In this document: positions 11,890-24,381 of the stretch, in pieces
How positions within the stretch are numbered: position 1 is the stretch's first letter
Layout of the letters: the number at the start of each line of letters is the position of its first letter
NCBI GenBank assembly: GCA_049999725.1
Contig: JBNGIS010020651.1
Location: 17,273-81,272 of the forward strand
Direction: 5' to 3'
DNA from: Haplomitrium mnioides
Taxonomy: Eukaryota; Marchantiophyta; Haplomitriopsida; Calobryales
DNA length: 64,000 nucleotides
Translations under genes and position numbers: made by a program
The notes under the pieces: model-generated
What the model saw: the letters and a program-made list of their open reading frames with translations, nothing else
Databases searched by the model: none
What the model was told of the DNA's origin: nothing

Positions 11890-14706
11890 TGTTTTGACTA
11901 AGTTTGGGCTATCGTGGGGATAGCGGGGTAAGACCCTGAAGTTTCAGAGCCTTATCCGTGAAGTTAAAAGAAGAGATAGGAGAGAGGGAAGAAGTAGATG
12001 CGAGGGAAATAGAAGAAGTGTGGAGAAGGAGAGGGAGACTAGAAGGGTAAGAGGTATCGGGAAAGCATAAAGAAGAACTTTGACAATGCGTCTGAATTAC
12101 TTATGTTCGTAAAAGCAACAACACACCCAAACTCAGTCCTCACTCAATTAATTCTCTCAAATACCATAAACTATCCTATTCCATCATACACAACACTATT
12201 CAGCTCCTCATCCTATCACGCTTAACATTCAAACAAACGACATACTAACTCTAAAAAGTATCAACAACATGGAAATGCATAGAAATCCCAATTCACATCC
12301 ACACATTCTACCAACTAGAAAACTTAGAAATTCTGCAATGAGCACTTTATATATCTCAGGTATCACAATATAATATCACAGTTTTGTTCCCATTCTAAGG
12401 TTCGACTATCGACGACTATACGGTGACTCTCCTCATATTTTTTTTCTTTCGGAACTTTTACGCACTTTCGGACTACACACATCACATATGACTCTGAATT
12501 CAGAACAGGGTACCACGCTGGATATGACTTCAACAGAACAAACAGAACTCACACACAAAAACAACAAAACCGATTTTACCCTCTATGTATATGATACCTA
12601 AACTATTTTGGCCTTATCCTCTTGGTCGCGCAAGAATCTTCCACGAGCTTCCATTAAACTTCAGAGTGCCCTTGATTGCTCAAAATGACCATCCAGACCC
12701 CAAAGAACTGTTTTCCACCAATTCTAAGCTCTTCCCAAACTTTTCATGTCATCCTTTTTATTATCATTTTCTCCAACTTCAACTCCCTGCCAGGAATTTC
12801 AGAAGCATTCAAATACTCTATTCTTCATCTAAACAGAATCTCTTGTCATCACACTACTCTAAAAAATTTATATCTTTCAAAAACATTTCCTCTTGTTTCC
12901 AGAATAAATCCCCAAAAACTACAGAAAGTATATTCCACTTGTATTTTTCTTCCTTGAAACCTCTTCCCAAATCTACTAACTTATTAGTCCGCTCGTAATA
13001 AGAACTTCCACCCAAAGATTCTCCAGTATATTCCTGATGCTTTCCCTTGCCATAAGAACTACAAAGCCAATATGCCCCCTATTTGCTATAAGAACACTTC
13101 ATTATACCCTCCTTAACAACTTCCTTTTGTACATTCCTCTTTCTCCTTCGTATACTGTCTTTCTTCGTCGTACAGATTTTTTTTCGCACAACGCCTGATT
13201 TAGTAGACCTTCACAGCTCTCACCGATCGCAGCATTAGGTAGGGCAGGCGGGCTCAATACTTTGTCAACAGCTCCTCGCCCATGAATTCATCTTGCCTTT
13301 GCGATTCCTTCATCCCCCATGCAGGTGTATTGCGTCTTCACTTTGAGTGCAGCCTTCGTCGTCGCAGCACTCACTCGTCGAGCAGATTTTTGCACAGTAC
13401 TTGGCATCATTGACAGCGCTTCGATCTCCCCTCTTCTTCCATTTCGTTTCACCATTTCGATTCCTTCCATCCTAATGCTCTTCCTTTGAGTACTCAGCCT
13501 TCTTCGAGCTGCAATCAGTCGAGCGCAGACCTCCATTCGACAGTCCCTTCCCCAACGATTCGCCTCACAATTGTCGTTCGATCAGCCTCCTTTTACCATG
13601 CATCTCGAGGACGTTCTGCTGCTACTCCTTGAATCCAGCCAGCTCGTCGAACAGATTGTCGCGCAACCGATTGTCAACACCCCTCACTTGATCACACCTA
13701 TGCGCTTGGACAGCAGCTCAATATCCAACCTTCAGATTCATCTGTCCCTGTATTTTTGAATTCCTCTCTTCCATTCCATTGGTGTACAATCGCACTATTG
13801 GTGTAGGAATTCCGATTGCGGTGATCTGCCTTGTGTGCTCATAATCGACTTGCGTTACTTAATTCTATCATTGCTCTTTACTTGCTGCAGATTTTCCTTC
13901 CACGGCTTGTACAACCCAAAGTTCAGGCACTTACTCCATCGAGACACTCCACAAACATTTCCATGTGTTCTTCACAAAACTCTAACCAAATAGATTGCTT
14001 CTTTCAATTTTCAACAGGTCCATGTCTTCACCAATCGGATCTACCCCTTCTTCAAACTTCATGAATCTTCATGCTCCTCAAGTTCGTCCCCGCTCTAGCC
14101 GCCATGCTCCATTGACAATCCATGTTCTCCAAAAATTCACGTGGGGGCCTCCATGACCAAAATTTTCCCTTTAAATACTTTCACTAACCCTAGCTTATTT
14201 TTCTTTTTCCCCGATTAATCTCAACCGTTGATTGATGCAGATCTCCACCGTCGATTTAATGTGCTTTCTCCATGGCCTCTAGCTTAGGTATAATATTATT
14301 TTAACACAAAAATACTAATTTCTAAATTTCTACTCTACTAATCGCTCTTTTGACAAACCGACTTTCACGTACAAATATGGACACACACACGCACATAACA
14401 TACACATATATACTTACAGAGGAGATTATTTTTTTCTGACTCATTTTTCGTCACCTTGCATTCCTTTGTACGCTGATAATGTCGTTGGGACTTCGTGATA
14501 CCTGTACTTGCAGAAATACACAAATACGATGAAAATAATATTAAAATTGTTTTTTTCGAACAAGATTCCTCTTTTCCGATGATGTCGATGATGTCCACTG
14601 CTGCTCATACTCGCCATTTCTGCTCCACATGACTCCATTTCTTCGCTTTGTTCCTCCTACACGTTGTCTCCAAGTGTAACTCCACTGCACCTCTCCGGGC
14701 CTAACA
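11890..14706 (-). repeat. Left (3') LTR of element A
   Basis: 2817 bp, nearly identical to 21568-24328 apart from scattered substitutions and a few indels. The largest indel is about 75 extra bases near 13490-13570 relative to the other copy. The terminal bases, read on the minus strand, are TGTTAGGCCC and AAAACA. The open frames in it (for example 12585-12998) are shared by both LTRs, have no recognisable domain and are probably not genes. Confidence 0.92.
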
Positions 14707-14719
14707 GATCTCTCCATTC
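14707..14719 (-). other. Putative polypurine tract of element A
   Basis: The minus strand reads AATGGAGAGATC directly before the 3' LTR. This is a weak purine run in the position where plus-strand DNA synthesis is primed. Confidence 0.5.
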
Positions 14720-14880
14720 AATCTTTGAGCGTCCCGTGCGAACAATGTAGCTCAGCTTCTCCTTTGGAACTCCCAAGATAGACTATGGCCTCATAGCTAG
14801 ATATCAACACAAGAGAGAAAATATACTAACAAAAGAAAAAACGAAATAGGCCATGCATAGACATCACGAAAACAAAACAG

Positions 14881-16277
14881 CTAGACATAGTACAACTTCA
14901 CACGGTTGGCATTCACATGAGCTACAAAAGCAATACCATCCAACGTAGAAAGACTCAAATAACCATGAGGATGAACTGCAGTGACTCTATATGGACGAGA
15001 CCAATATGAGGTAAACTTAGATGCAAAGTTAAAGAATCTCATGCCAAAAACCAAAACAAGATCATTAACCTCAAACGTTCTCATCTTAATCTTCCTATCA
15101 TGTATGAGCTTTGTGCGATGTTGATATGCAAATCGCAAATCTGAGGCTTGCATTCGATCTTCCTGTAAATTTTCTAAAGTCAGCAAACGGTGTTGCAAAG
15201 ACTCCAAGGGTCCAAGACGATTAGCAATCGCAATTCGCAAGGAAGGTACTTGAATCTCAATAGGCAACAAGGCCTCTTGACCGTATACCAAATGAAATGG
15301 AGTAAATCCGGTAGCGACTTTGGTCATTGAGCGATAAGCCCATAAAGCAGCAAGTAACTGCTCATCCCAATTCGATCTATGATGAGAGAATGTCTTCGTA
15401 AGAATAGACTTAAGAATCTTATTAGTACTCTCTGCTTGTCCATTTGCTTGAGGATGATATGGAGCAGACGTACGATGACGTATCGAATATAAGGTCGTAA
15501 AAGCTTTGATAGCCTCATTCAAGAAATGAGTACCCCGATCACTAACTAGCTCTAATGGACAACCGTATCAAGTCAAGACGTGAGAATACAAAAAAGAAGC
15601 TACGGATATAGCATTATCCACAGGAAGTGCTATCGCTTATGCCCATTTAGTGACATAGTCTGTCGCTGCAAGAATATATTGATTTCTACGTGAAGGAGAT
15701 GGCAAGACAATAGGACCAACGAAATCCAGTCCCCATTTTTCAAATGCCGATAAAGGAAGGATAGGTACTAATGGCATTTCCAAATCATGTGTAGGCTTTC
15801 CGGTACGCTGGCATGCATCACATGCACGTGCAAATTTATGGGAGTCTATAAACAACGTAGGCCACCAATAGCCTGAACAAAGCACTTTTCGGGCTGTAAA
15901 TTTTCCAGCGAAATGTCCTCCATACGTTGAAGTGTGGCAATCCTGTAATACTTGTGTGGTTTGCGGTGGCGTTAAACACCTCCGTAACACCCCATCCATA
16001 CCCATACGATATAAAGTTCCCGAAAGAATGGTATAAGGACCAGCTAACCGTGCAAAGGCTTGCCGCTGATCTTTCTTCACATGTGGCGGAAGTATGCCAG
16101 TCGTAAGATATGTAATCACATGACTGTACCAAGGATGGCCAACCAACTGTAGATATGAAGGTTCATCACTTACTTCGGTCATGAGTAAATGTGCGATTTG
16201 TGAAACCCAAAGATTTGGAAAACTATCATCCAATGAGTTAGGTTCAGGATTGCCGGGAACACGTGATAGGAGATCAC
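14881..16277 (-). pseudogene. Element A integrase region of pol
   Basis: Inserts retroelement cDNA into host DNA. In order: the N-terminal zinc-binding domain (YGGHFAGKFTARKVL, YWWPTLF, CDACQRTGKP), the catalytic core start WGLDFVGPI with the first Asp, LVSDRGTHF with the second Asp near 15530, and HPQANGQAESTNK with the catalytic Glu. After this comes a Gypsy-type extension (HLVYGQEALLPIE) and a C-terminal barrel (FNFASKFTSYWSRPYRV). No chromodomain follows. All three catalytic acids are visible, but two in-frame stops (TAA at 15637-15639 and a TGA near 15570) break the core. The upstream edge is a scaffold gap, so continuity with RNase H is not seen directly. Confidence 0.88.
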
Positions 16278-16377
16278 NNNNNNNNNNNNNNNNNNNNNNN
16301 NNNNNNNNNNNNNNNNNNNNNNNNNNNNNNNNNNNNNNNNNNNNNNNNNNNNNNNNNNNNNNNNNNNNNNNNNNNNN
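16278..16377. other. Scaffold gap (100 N)
   Basis: Exactly 100 N, a conventional placeholder for unknown length. The 84 bases before it (16194-16277) and the 84 after it (16378-16461) are near-identical copies. The gap therefore probably joins overlapping contig ends and does not represent missing element sequence. Confidence 0.95.
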
Positions 16378-18115
16378 CGATTTGTGAAACCCAAAGATCT
16401 GGAAAACTATCATCCAATAAGTCAGGTTCAGGATTGCCGGGAACACGTGATAGGAGATCACAATTTCCATGCTTGATTCTTGGTCGTACTTGTATTTGAA
16501 AGGTAAATTCTTGAAGAAGAAGAACCCATCGCGCTAAGCGGCTTGTAAGAATAGGTTTGTTAATAATATGCTTCAAGGAATCGTGATCGACAATAAATGT
16601 GAACGGATAGCCTAAAAGTTAATGTCGAAATTTCTGAACTGCATAAATCAGTCCAAGGGCTTCTCGTTCCGTCACATTGTAATTTCTTTCGGCCATGCTT
16701 AGTTGGTGACCAGCGTAATAAATAGGGCGTTCTTTGTCATCTTGGATTTGTGCCAGCACTGCACCTGTGGCAGTGGCAGAAGTGTCTACCATGACTATAA
16801 ATGGAATAGTCCAGTCAATAGGGGCAAGAAAAGGTAATGAAGCAAGGACATCTTTCAAAGCTTGAAATGCTTGTTGACATTCTTCCGACCAAACAAAAGG
16901 AATATTTTGTCGTGTCAACTTATACAAAGGAGTAGCGATTGTAGCATAGTTAAAACAATATCTGCGGTAATATACAGACTTGCCCAGAAAATGTTGTAGT
17001 TGTTTGACGGTCATAGGCGGTGGTAAGGAAAGGATAATGCTCACTTTTTCTGGGTCTAGGTGAAGACCTTTTTCCGAGATAATATGTCCCAGAAATACAC
17101 CTGATGGTGCCAAGAATTTACACTTTGTGGGATTGAGTGAAATACCATAGGTCCGACAACAAATAAATGTGAGTTCGAGTTTGGCCAAATGTTGTTCGAG
17201 CATGCTATAAACCGTAAAATCATCCAAATATATTTCCAGACACTTTTCAGGTCCTTGTAATAGGGATTCAAATGCCATAAGCATTATGCGTTGGAATGCA
17301 CTAGGTGCATTACACAAGCCGAATACGAGTTTGTTATATGAATAACATCCCCAAGGAGTGGTAACAGTGGTCAAGTGTCGAGAATCAGGATGGATTTCGA
17401 TTTGATTGTATCCAGAAAAACCATCAAGAAAACTATAACATTGCTTTCCGGCCACGTTATTCAGGATAGTGTCTATGAACGGAATCGAAAAATGTTCAGG
17501 TATGGTTGCCACATTCAAGGCCTTAAAATCACCACAAACTCTAACTGACCCATCTGGTTTTGGGACTACGACGATAGGTGATACCCAATCCGTAAGTCCG
17601 GCATGAGAGATAATGCTTGCATGCAACATTTTGGTGATGTCCTTTTGTACGAGATTGGTATACTTGGGATTTAGCCTATAGGGACGTTTGCGAATGGGTC
17701 GAGCATCCGGTCGTAATCGTATCCAATACTAATATATCGATGCGGGTATGCTTGTCATCTCATCGTACTCCCAAGCAAGGACATCAATATAGCTATGAAT
17801 AAGCTTTAAGAAGGAAGATTCCTGATCTTCCGTGATGACTTCATACACTTTTAGACTCTTATGTTTGGCAGGTAAAACTGGTACTTCTTTGAAGCGGATT
17901 TCCAAAAAATTACAAGAAATAAAAAGGTTCTCGAGAATAAAAGTATTCTCATCCATATTATGAACCAAGAATTAGGATGCTGTATTGACCAAAGACAAAT
18001 CCGTAAACTGCTTTTCCAGAGCTTGTGGAGTAGGAGAAGAAGTGTGGGTATACATAGAAAGACTAACACGCTGCCCTGGTGGATCGATGGTTAATGTACC
18101 ATCTGCAAAATCCAA
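16378..18115 (-). pseudogene. Element A reverse transcriptase and RNase H
   Basis: Copies the element RNA into DNA and removes the RNA strand. Reverse transcriptase motifs in order: DWVSPIVVVPKPDGSVRVC, YSFLDGFSGYNQI, FGLCNAPSAFQRIM and the catalytic YLDDF, then FLGHIISEKGL. RNase H follows with DTSATATGAVLAQ (first Asp), TEREALGLIYAVQKFRH (Glu) and DHDSLKHIINKP (Asp), ending in the tether at the gap. Stops interrupt it at 17729-17731, 17630-17730 (upstream linker) and 16619-16621 (after KFRH). The frame is otherwise continuous with protease and gag. The motifs are those of Ty3/gypsy, and the segment is inactive as it stands. Confidence 0.9.
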
Positions 18116-18934
18116 TTATGCTTGGCTTTGCTTCAGCCAAGGACGTCCAAATAGCAAAGGATATTGTTTTTTTTGTGTAATACAAAGAACTAAATAGTGA
18201 ACCAAATATTTTTGGTCAGCGAAAAGAGTTGGTATGTTTCTCAATACACCAAGGGGTAATATATCGCTTCCATCCGCCAAGCAAAGGACTAGAGATGTCT
18301 TCTGTAACGCGCTCGTAGGATACCCTATTGTGCTCATGGTATCTTCTGTTATAATATTGACAGCGGATCCAGTATCCAGATGTGCGGCAGGAATCATAAT
18401 TCCGTCAATTAAGACAATAGTTGTCGGCGTTCCTAGATCATACAAGGAAATCATGTGAACTGGTGAAGAGGTGTCCTCGTTTGCAAGATCTACGGTATCT
18501 AGAGGAGGATCAGTACACGGAATATGAAGAGTAGAAGAAGTAGAATCTTGCTTTGGAAGACGATGTCGTGGAAGGCGTTTAGTCAACTTGACTTTTCTTA
18601 CCTTCATAAGATGTATCAGTTGTGGTTTCTTCCTAGGCAAACTTAAGGAGGCACGTAAAGCATTCCTCGAAGGTGCATGAAGGCGCAATAACTAGCCAAT
18701 AGAAATATTTGCCAATCGTTGGGCCACGTCGGAAAATATGTCATAGTCGGACAAGTTTTGCAAGGACGTAGGAAGAACCTTGCACTTGCGTCGTCGAAGG
18801 GGAATACCTTTCCCAATCTTCTTTGGAATAAGCGTCATAAGGACTGGTGGAACTAGTAGATCTGGTACAAAGGAAGAAGAAGGAGAATAAGAAGAAGTAT
18901 GCTCTGGTACGGGAGAAGGATGAGTCATATCCAT
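18116..18934 (-). pseudogene. Element A protease
   Basis: An aspartic protease that would cut the gag-pol polyprotein. The active site reads AAHLDTGSAVNII (D-T-G). It is followed by LCLADGSDILPLGVL and the flap and dimer region ending in PLLFGRPWLKQSQA, as in plant gypsy proteases. The preceding 80 residues (18692-18934) are a Pro/Ser-rich linker. Stops occur at 18692-18694 and after LKQSQA, but all segments share one frame with gag and reverse transcriptase. Confidence 0.82.
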
Positions 18935-18952
18935 GGGTGTATGTGTGGGAAG

Positions 18953-20800
18953 TCAGAAAGTAACATCCGCACGGATGGTACTGGGCTCGGGATCATCCAT
19001 AAAATGTAAGATAGGAGCTTTTGCTAGCGGGGCAGCAAAAGGACGAGCTGCCTCGACAACTGGTTCCTTAGGACATGAAGACGTAATAGGTGTAGGTAAT
19101 TCTACGCCAGATCGTAAGGTAATATTAACCGGAACCACTTGAATATGCTCAAGGTTTTGAGGTGGAGGAGAAGTAGAGGTAGAAGGAAGAGGAAGAGCAG
19201 TAGCCACTTGATGTGCACCCCCGACTTGCAGTTGTGGTGTGGGAGCCAATGTAAGTTGTTGAGCGGGTTGGGCTGCCGGTGTCGAGATCGGTTGTGCCTG
19301 ATAATACGTTATGTATGGTGGTGGAGGCACATATGCAGAACCAGAATTCGAGTTGGACTGCGGTTGCCAATATTGCGGCTTCCCATATTGTGGAGCTTGC
19401 TGAAAGTTCGGTTGGCCATAACCAAGTTGTTGTTGGGCATACCTAGACTGGTTTTGCGAATAGGGCCGATTGTTTTGGCCTTGTTGTCCAAAACGATTGT
19501 TGTAAAACCTCTGGTTTTGATATCCTTGATTAGGTCTCTGATACGTGGATGGAGGTCGGTTCTGATAATACGGTCTCATACGAAGAAGAGGACAATCTCA
19601 AGCGATATGATTGGAACTTTGACAATTGTAACATGTTTGTCCCATAGAAGTTCGAAACTGTGAAAAAGAAGAAGTGGGTTGCTGAGTGGCCGCTTGAGGG
19701 TAACTCTGCTGCAGATAAGGAGTAGGTTGAACAGGTGCTGGTGCGGGATATGACGGCGTAGGACCCTGATTCATCAATGGAGATTGCGGAATCACGCTCG
19801 AGGGTCCAGTAGCTACGACGGGTGAAGAAACATTAGCCAAATTTACATTGGCATGATTCTTGAATCTTTGTAACACAGGACAACCCTCCGACGTATGGTC
19901 AGAAGACAAGCAACCATCACACCAAGTAGGCAAAGTACAAGCTTCTAGTGGAGAATGTTGCTTGTTGCACCTCGTGCACCAAACATTTGAAGGTTGTGTT
20001 TGCACGTTCGGTCCAGCACCTGAATGGACCATCTGAATTTTCAGACTTGCTAGCTGATCCGAAAGAAGAGTAGCAATATCATTACGAACTTCAGCGCAAA
20101 ATTCTGCAAGTTCATCTCTGCGAGAGTTGGAAGCAACCGAGGATTCCGATCGAGTTGGCACTGAAGAATGTTGTTATGACGGTGCTTGTGCCGCAAAGCG
20201 TGTAGCTTGTGAGGTTCCATACCCCATCGAGCTCATGCTAACGGACCCAGCCGAAGAATAAGAAGAAGCTATAAAGCGCTCACGTCGTAAAAACATCTTT
20301 TCATATGCGGTGGCTACTTGAATTGCTTGATCCAACGTTTGTGGATCTTGAAGTAAGACATGCTCTTGCATGGCATTTGGTAGACCTTTAATAAAAAACC
20401 TTGTTTGGTGTTCATCTGGCAGAGGCGTTTGCCTCTTACTAACTGCCGCTTTGAATCGATTACTGTAATCTTGAATAGATTCGTCGGCAAACATTCGAAT
20501 ACAAAAAAGATCACCCCAAGCACGATCAAAATGATATGCGGGACGAAAATGATTCAAGAAAGCAGTACGGAGGTCAAGCCATGTGACAATGGTCGCTGCC
20601 TCTCGGAAATACCAATTGATGGCATCGCCATCTAAAGTGGTCGGAAATTGATGTCGCAATATATCCTCGGGATCACCTGTTGCTGCGGCCAAAGCTAGAA
20701 AGCAATTAAGATGCGTATCCGCATCTACTCTGTCTATAGCCATTTGTCTTGTAAACTTTGGACAAGAATATCGTGTTGGTACGGGTTGTTGAAAAGCCAT
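18953..20800 (-). pseudogene. Element A gag (capsid and nucleocapsid)
   Basis: Forms the virus-like particle that packages element RNA. ATG at 20798-20800 opens MAFQQPVPTRYS. A retrotransposon gag domain follows (DAINWYFREAATIVTWLDL, FRPAYHFDRAWGDLF, DESIQDYSNRFK). Then come the zinc knuckles: one Cys-rich stretch (CTRCNKQHSPLEAC, WCDGCLSSDHTSEGC) and a C-x2-C-x4-H-x4-C knuckle whose last spacer now contains a TGA at 19598-19600. A Gln/Pro/Tyr-rich tail follows. Further stops lie at 20174-20176 and 18953-18955. The frame continues into protease without a shift, so the original product was probably a single gag-pol polyprotein. Confidence 0.85.
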
Positions 20801-20937
20801 AGTTCGTGTCAAGTTGAAAACGGGAACGGTAAAAACTAAAGATGTATTTTTGTTACTAATATAAGGAGGACGCAAACACCTCCGAACGTTATGCTCAGAT
20901 CTCGAAAGGGCAGGAGAAGAAGAAAGAGGACGCTTCA

Positions 20938-21037
20938 NNNNNNNNNNNNNNNNNNNNNNNNNNNNNNNNNNNNNNNNNNNNNNNNNNNNNNNNNNNNNNN
21001 NNNNNNNNNNNNNNNNNNNNNNNNNNNNNNNNNNNNN
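20938..21037. other. Scaffold gap (100 N)
   Basis: Exactly 100 N in the leader of element A between the gag start and the primer-binding site. The true length is unknown. Unlike the gap at 16278, I see no duplicated flanks. Confidence 0.95.
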
Positions 21038-21246
21038 ACACTCGGACTTCCAGAATGGGATGTGCCACGAAAAGAAAAGAAAAAAAGAAACTTGTAACCC
21101 ACTACTCACGGCCTCCAGCCGAATCCTACATATGCAAGCTGAAATGACAAAAGAAAAGGTGTGGCTCACCTCACTCTAGGAAACAAGAGTACGAAACTGG
21201 ATCAAAGAGAACTTTTCAGTTTGCTAAAAGAGAAAACTATGAAAAA

Positions 21247-21447
21247 CTATTGGGTCGAACGTAGACTAGTGACGGGCTCAATATCCTCAAAGCTAAGAGT
21301 ATCTAAGGGAATCCATGTAGCTAACCACCAAAGGGTATCAATTGCTTCTACCCACATACGGTAAAGAAAATGATCCAAAGTCATATCGCATGCTTCAGCC
21401 ATTTCGGCAAATGTCATGACATGTGTAGAAGATTCATCATGCCCCAT
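21247..21447 (-). CDS. Small leader open frame of element A (66 codons)
   Basis: This is the first sizeable open frame after the primer-binding site on the element's sense strand, far upstream of gag. It holds DMTLDHFLYRMWVEAIDTLW followed by WLATWIPLD. The same pattern (WxEAIDxLxWLxxW[IL]PxD) occurs in the leader frame of the unrelated copia element C (42587-42779), and many base differences fall at third codon positions. The function is unknown. The spacing also resembles the WAEAV...YL...P segment of copia integrases, so capture of an integrase piece is an alternative. Whether it is translated cannot be told from sequence. Confidence 0.45.
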   Translation of the reverse strand: MGHDESSTHVMTFAEMAEACDMTLDHFLYRMWVEAIDTLWWLATWIPLDTLSFEDIEPVTSLRSTQ

Positions 21448-21553
21448 TGTGGGAACAAAATAAGGCTAATCAAAAGGTAATGGCTACGGGTAAAGACAAC
21501 AACGACAACGGAAAACGGCAAACGACCGACGCAACGGCTTAGGTAATGGCTTG

Positions 21554-21566
21554 GGCAACGGCGCCA
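21554..21566 (-). promoter_or_regulatory. Primer-binding site of element A (tRNA-Asp type)
   Basis: The minus strand reads TGGCGCCGTTGCC one base after the 5' LTR. It is complementary to the 3' end of plant tRNA-Asp (GGCAACGGCGCCA), which would prime minus-strand DNA synthesis. Identification of the tRNA rests on my knowledge of the plant tRNA-Asp 3' end. Confidence 0.85.
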
Positions 21567-21567
21567 C

Positions 21568-24328
21568 TGTTTCGACTATAGTTTGGGCTATCATGGGGAT
21601 AGCGGGGTAAGACCCTGAAGGATCAGAGCCTTATCCTTGAAGTTGGAAGAAGAGATAAGAGAGAGGGAAGAAGTAGATACGAGGGAAATAGAAGAAGTGT
21701 GGAGAAGGAGAGGGAGACTAGAAGGGTAAGAGGTATCGGGAAAGCATAAAGAAGAACTTTGACAATGCGTCTGAATTACTTATGTTCGTAAAAGCAACAA
21801 CACACCCAAACTCAGTCCTCACTCAATTAATTCTCTCAAACACCATAAACTATCCTATTCCATCATACACAACACTATTCAGCTCCTCATCCTATCATGC
21901 TTAACATTCAGACAAACGACATACTAACTCTAAAAAGTATCAACAACATGGAAATGCATAGAAATCCCAATTCACATCCACACATTCTACCAACTAGAAA
22001 ACTTAGAAATTCTGCAATGAGCACTTTATATATCTCAGGTATCACAATATAATTTCACAGTTTTGTTCCCATTCCAAGGTTTGACTATTGACGACTATAC
22101 GGTGACTCTTCTTATATTTTTTTTCTTTCGGAACACTTAACACCAGAACTTTTACACACTTTCGGACTACACACATCACATATGACTCTGAATTCAGAAC
22201 AGGGTATCATGCTGGATATGACTTCAACAGAACAAACAAAACTCACACACAAAAACAACAAAACTGATTTTACCCTCTATGTATATGATACCTTAACTAT
22301 TTTGGCCTTATCCTCTTGGTCGCGCAAGAATCTTCCACAAGCTGCCATTAAACTTCAGAGTGCCCTTGATTGCTCACAGTGACCATCTAGACCCCAAAGA
22401 ATTGTTTTCCACCAATTCTAAGCTCTTCCCAAACTTTTCATGTCATCCTTTTTTTTTATCATTTTCTCCAACTTCAACTCCCTGCCAGGAATTCCAGAAG
22501 CACTCAAATACTCTGTTCTTCATCTAAACAGAATCTCTTGCCATCACACTACTCCAAAAATTTATTACTTCCAAACATTCTTCCTCCTGTTCCAAGAATA
22601 AATCCCCATAAACTGCAAAAAGTATATTCCACTTGTATTTTCCTTCCTTGAAACCTCTTCCCAAATCTACTAACTTATTAGTCTGCTCGTAATAAGAACC
22701 TCCACCCAAAGATTCTCCAGTATATTCCTGATGCTTTCCCTTGCCATAAGAACTACAAAGCCAATATGCCCCCTATTTGCTATAAGAACACTTCATTATA
22801 CCCTCCTTAACAACTTCCTTTTGTACATTCCTCTTTCTCCTTCGTATACTGTCTTTCTTCGTCGTACAGATTTTTTTTCGCACAGCGCCTGATTTCGTAG
22901 ACCTTCACAGCTCTCACCTATCGCAGCATTAGGTAGGGCAAGCGAGCTCAATACTTCGTCAACAGCTCCTCGCCCATGAATTTATCTTGCCTTTGCGATT
23001 CCTTCATCCCCTATGCAGGTGTATTGCGTCTTCACTTCGAGTGTAGCCTTCGTCGTCGCAGCAGTCACTCGTCGAGCAGATTTTTGCACAGTACTTGGCA
23101 TCATTGACAGCGCTTCGATCTCCCCACTTCTTCCATTTCGTTTCACAATTTCGATTCCTTCCATCCTAATGCTCTTCCTTTATCCATGGATGTTGGATCA
23201 GCCTCCTTTTATCATGCATCTCGAGGACGTTCTGCTGTTGCTCCTTGAATCCAGCCAGCTCGTCGAACAGATTGTCGCGCAACCGATTGTCAACACCCCC
23301 CACTTGATCACGCCTATGCGCTTGGACAGCAGCTCAATATCCAACCTTTAGATTCATCAGTCCTTGTATTTTTGAATTCCTCTCTTCCATTCTATTGGTG
23401 TACAATCGTACTGTTGGTGCAGGAATTCCGATTGCAGTGATCTGCCTTGTGTGCCCATAATCGACTTGCGTTACTTAATTCGATCGTTGCTCTTCACTTG
23501 CTGCAGATTTTCCTTCCACGGCTTGTACAACCCAAAGTTCAGGCACCTACTCCATCGAGACACTCCACAAACATTTCCATGTGTTCTTCACAAAACTCTA
23601 ACAAAATAGATTGCTTCTTTCAATTTTCAACAGGTCCATGTCTTCACCAATCGGATCTTCACGAATCCGATCTACCCCTTCTTCAAACTTCATGAATCTT
23701 CATGCTCCTCAAGTTCGTCCCTGCTCCAGCCGCCATGCTCCATCGACAATCCATGTTCTCCAAAAATTCACGCGGGGGCCTCCATGGCCAAAATTTTCCC
23801 GTTAAATACTTTCACTAACCCTAGCTCATTTTTCTTTTTCCCCGATTAATCTCAGCCATTGATTGATGCAGATCTCCACCGTCAATTTAATGTGCTTTTT
23901 CCATGGCCTCTAGCTTAGGTATAATATTATTTTAACACAAAAATACTAATTTCTAAATTTCTACTCCACTAATCACTCTTTTGACAAACCGACTTTCACG
24001 TACGAATATGGACACACACACGCACATAACATACACATATATACTTATAGAGGGATTATTTTTTTCTGACTCATTTTTCGTTACCTTGCATTCCTTTGTA
24101 CGCCAATAATGTCGTTGGGACTTCGTGATACCTGTACTTGCAGAAATACACAAATACGATGAAAATAATATTAAAATTGTTTTTTTCCGAACAAGATTCC
24201 TCTTTTCCGATGATGTCCACTGCTGCTCATACTCGCCATTTGTGCTCCACATGACTCCATTTCTTCGCTTTGTTCCTCCTACACGTTGTCTCCAAGTGTA
24301 ACTCCACTGCACCTCTCTGGGCCTAACA
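21568..24328 (-). repeat. Right (5') LTR of element A
   Basis: 2761 bp, collinear with 11890-14706. It starts TGTTTCGAC and ends CCTAACA on the plus strand. It would carry the promoter for the element's minus-strand transcript, but I could not single out a convincing TATA box. Confidence 0.92.
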
Positions 24329-24333
24329 GCCAC

Positions 24334-24381
24334 CTCCGATTCCACGAATTCTCCTTTAGTGCCTCATGTCACTAGCTGATA
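24334..24381 (-). repeat. Terminal 48 bases of the left LTR of element B
   Basis: Continues the LTR interrupted at 11889. It matches the end of the right LTR near 34676-34723 (CTCCGATTCCAC through the GCTGACA-like terminus). Confidence 0.85.

Larger units (their letters stand above)
11890..24328 (-). mobile_element. Ty3/gypsy retrotransposon 'A', full-length, tRNA-Asp primed
   Basis: A complete element of about 12.4 kb (counting two nominal 100-base gaps) inserted in the left LTR of element B. LTRs are 11890-14706 and 21568-24328, with TG...CA ends and 5-bp target duplications. Minus-strand order is 5' LTR, primer-binding site, leader with a small open frame, gag with zinc knuckles, protease, reverse transcriptase, RNase H, integrase, weak polypurine tract, 3' LTR. 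The frame from gag to reverse transcriptase is a single one, interrupted only by nonsense codons. Integrase after RNase H marks it as Ty3/gypsy. No chromodomain is seen after the integrase. Confidence 0.92.

Noticed and set aside
12585-12998. 137-codon open frame
   Set aside because: Part of the element A LTR. The other LTR copy has a shorter frame and no domain is recognised.
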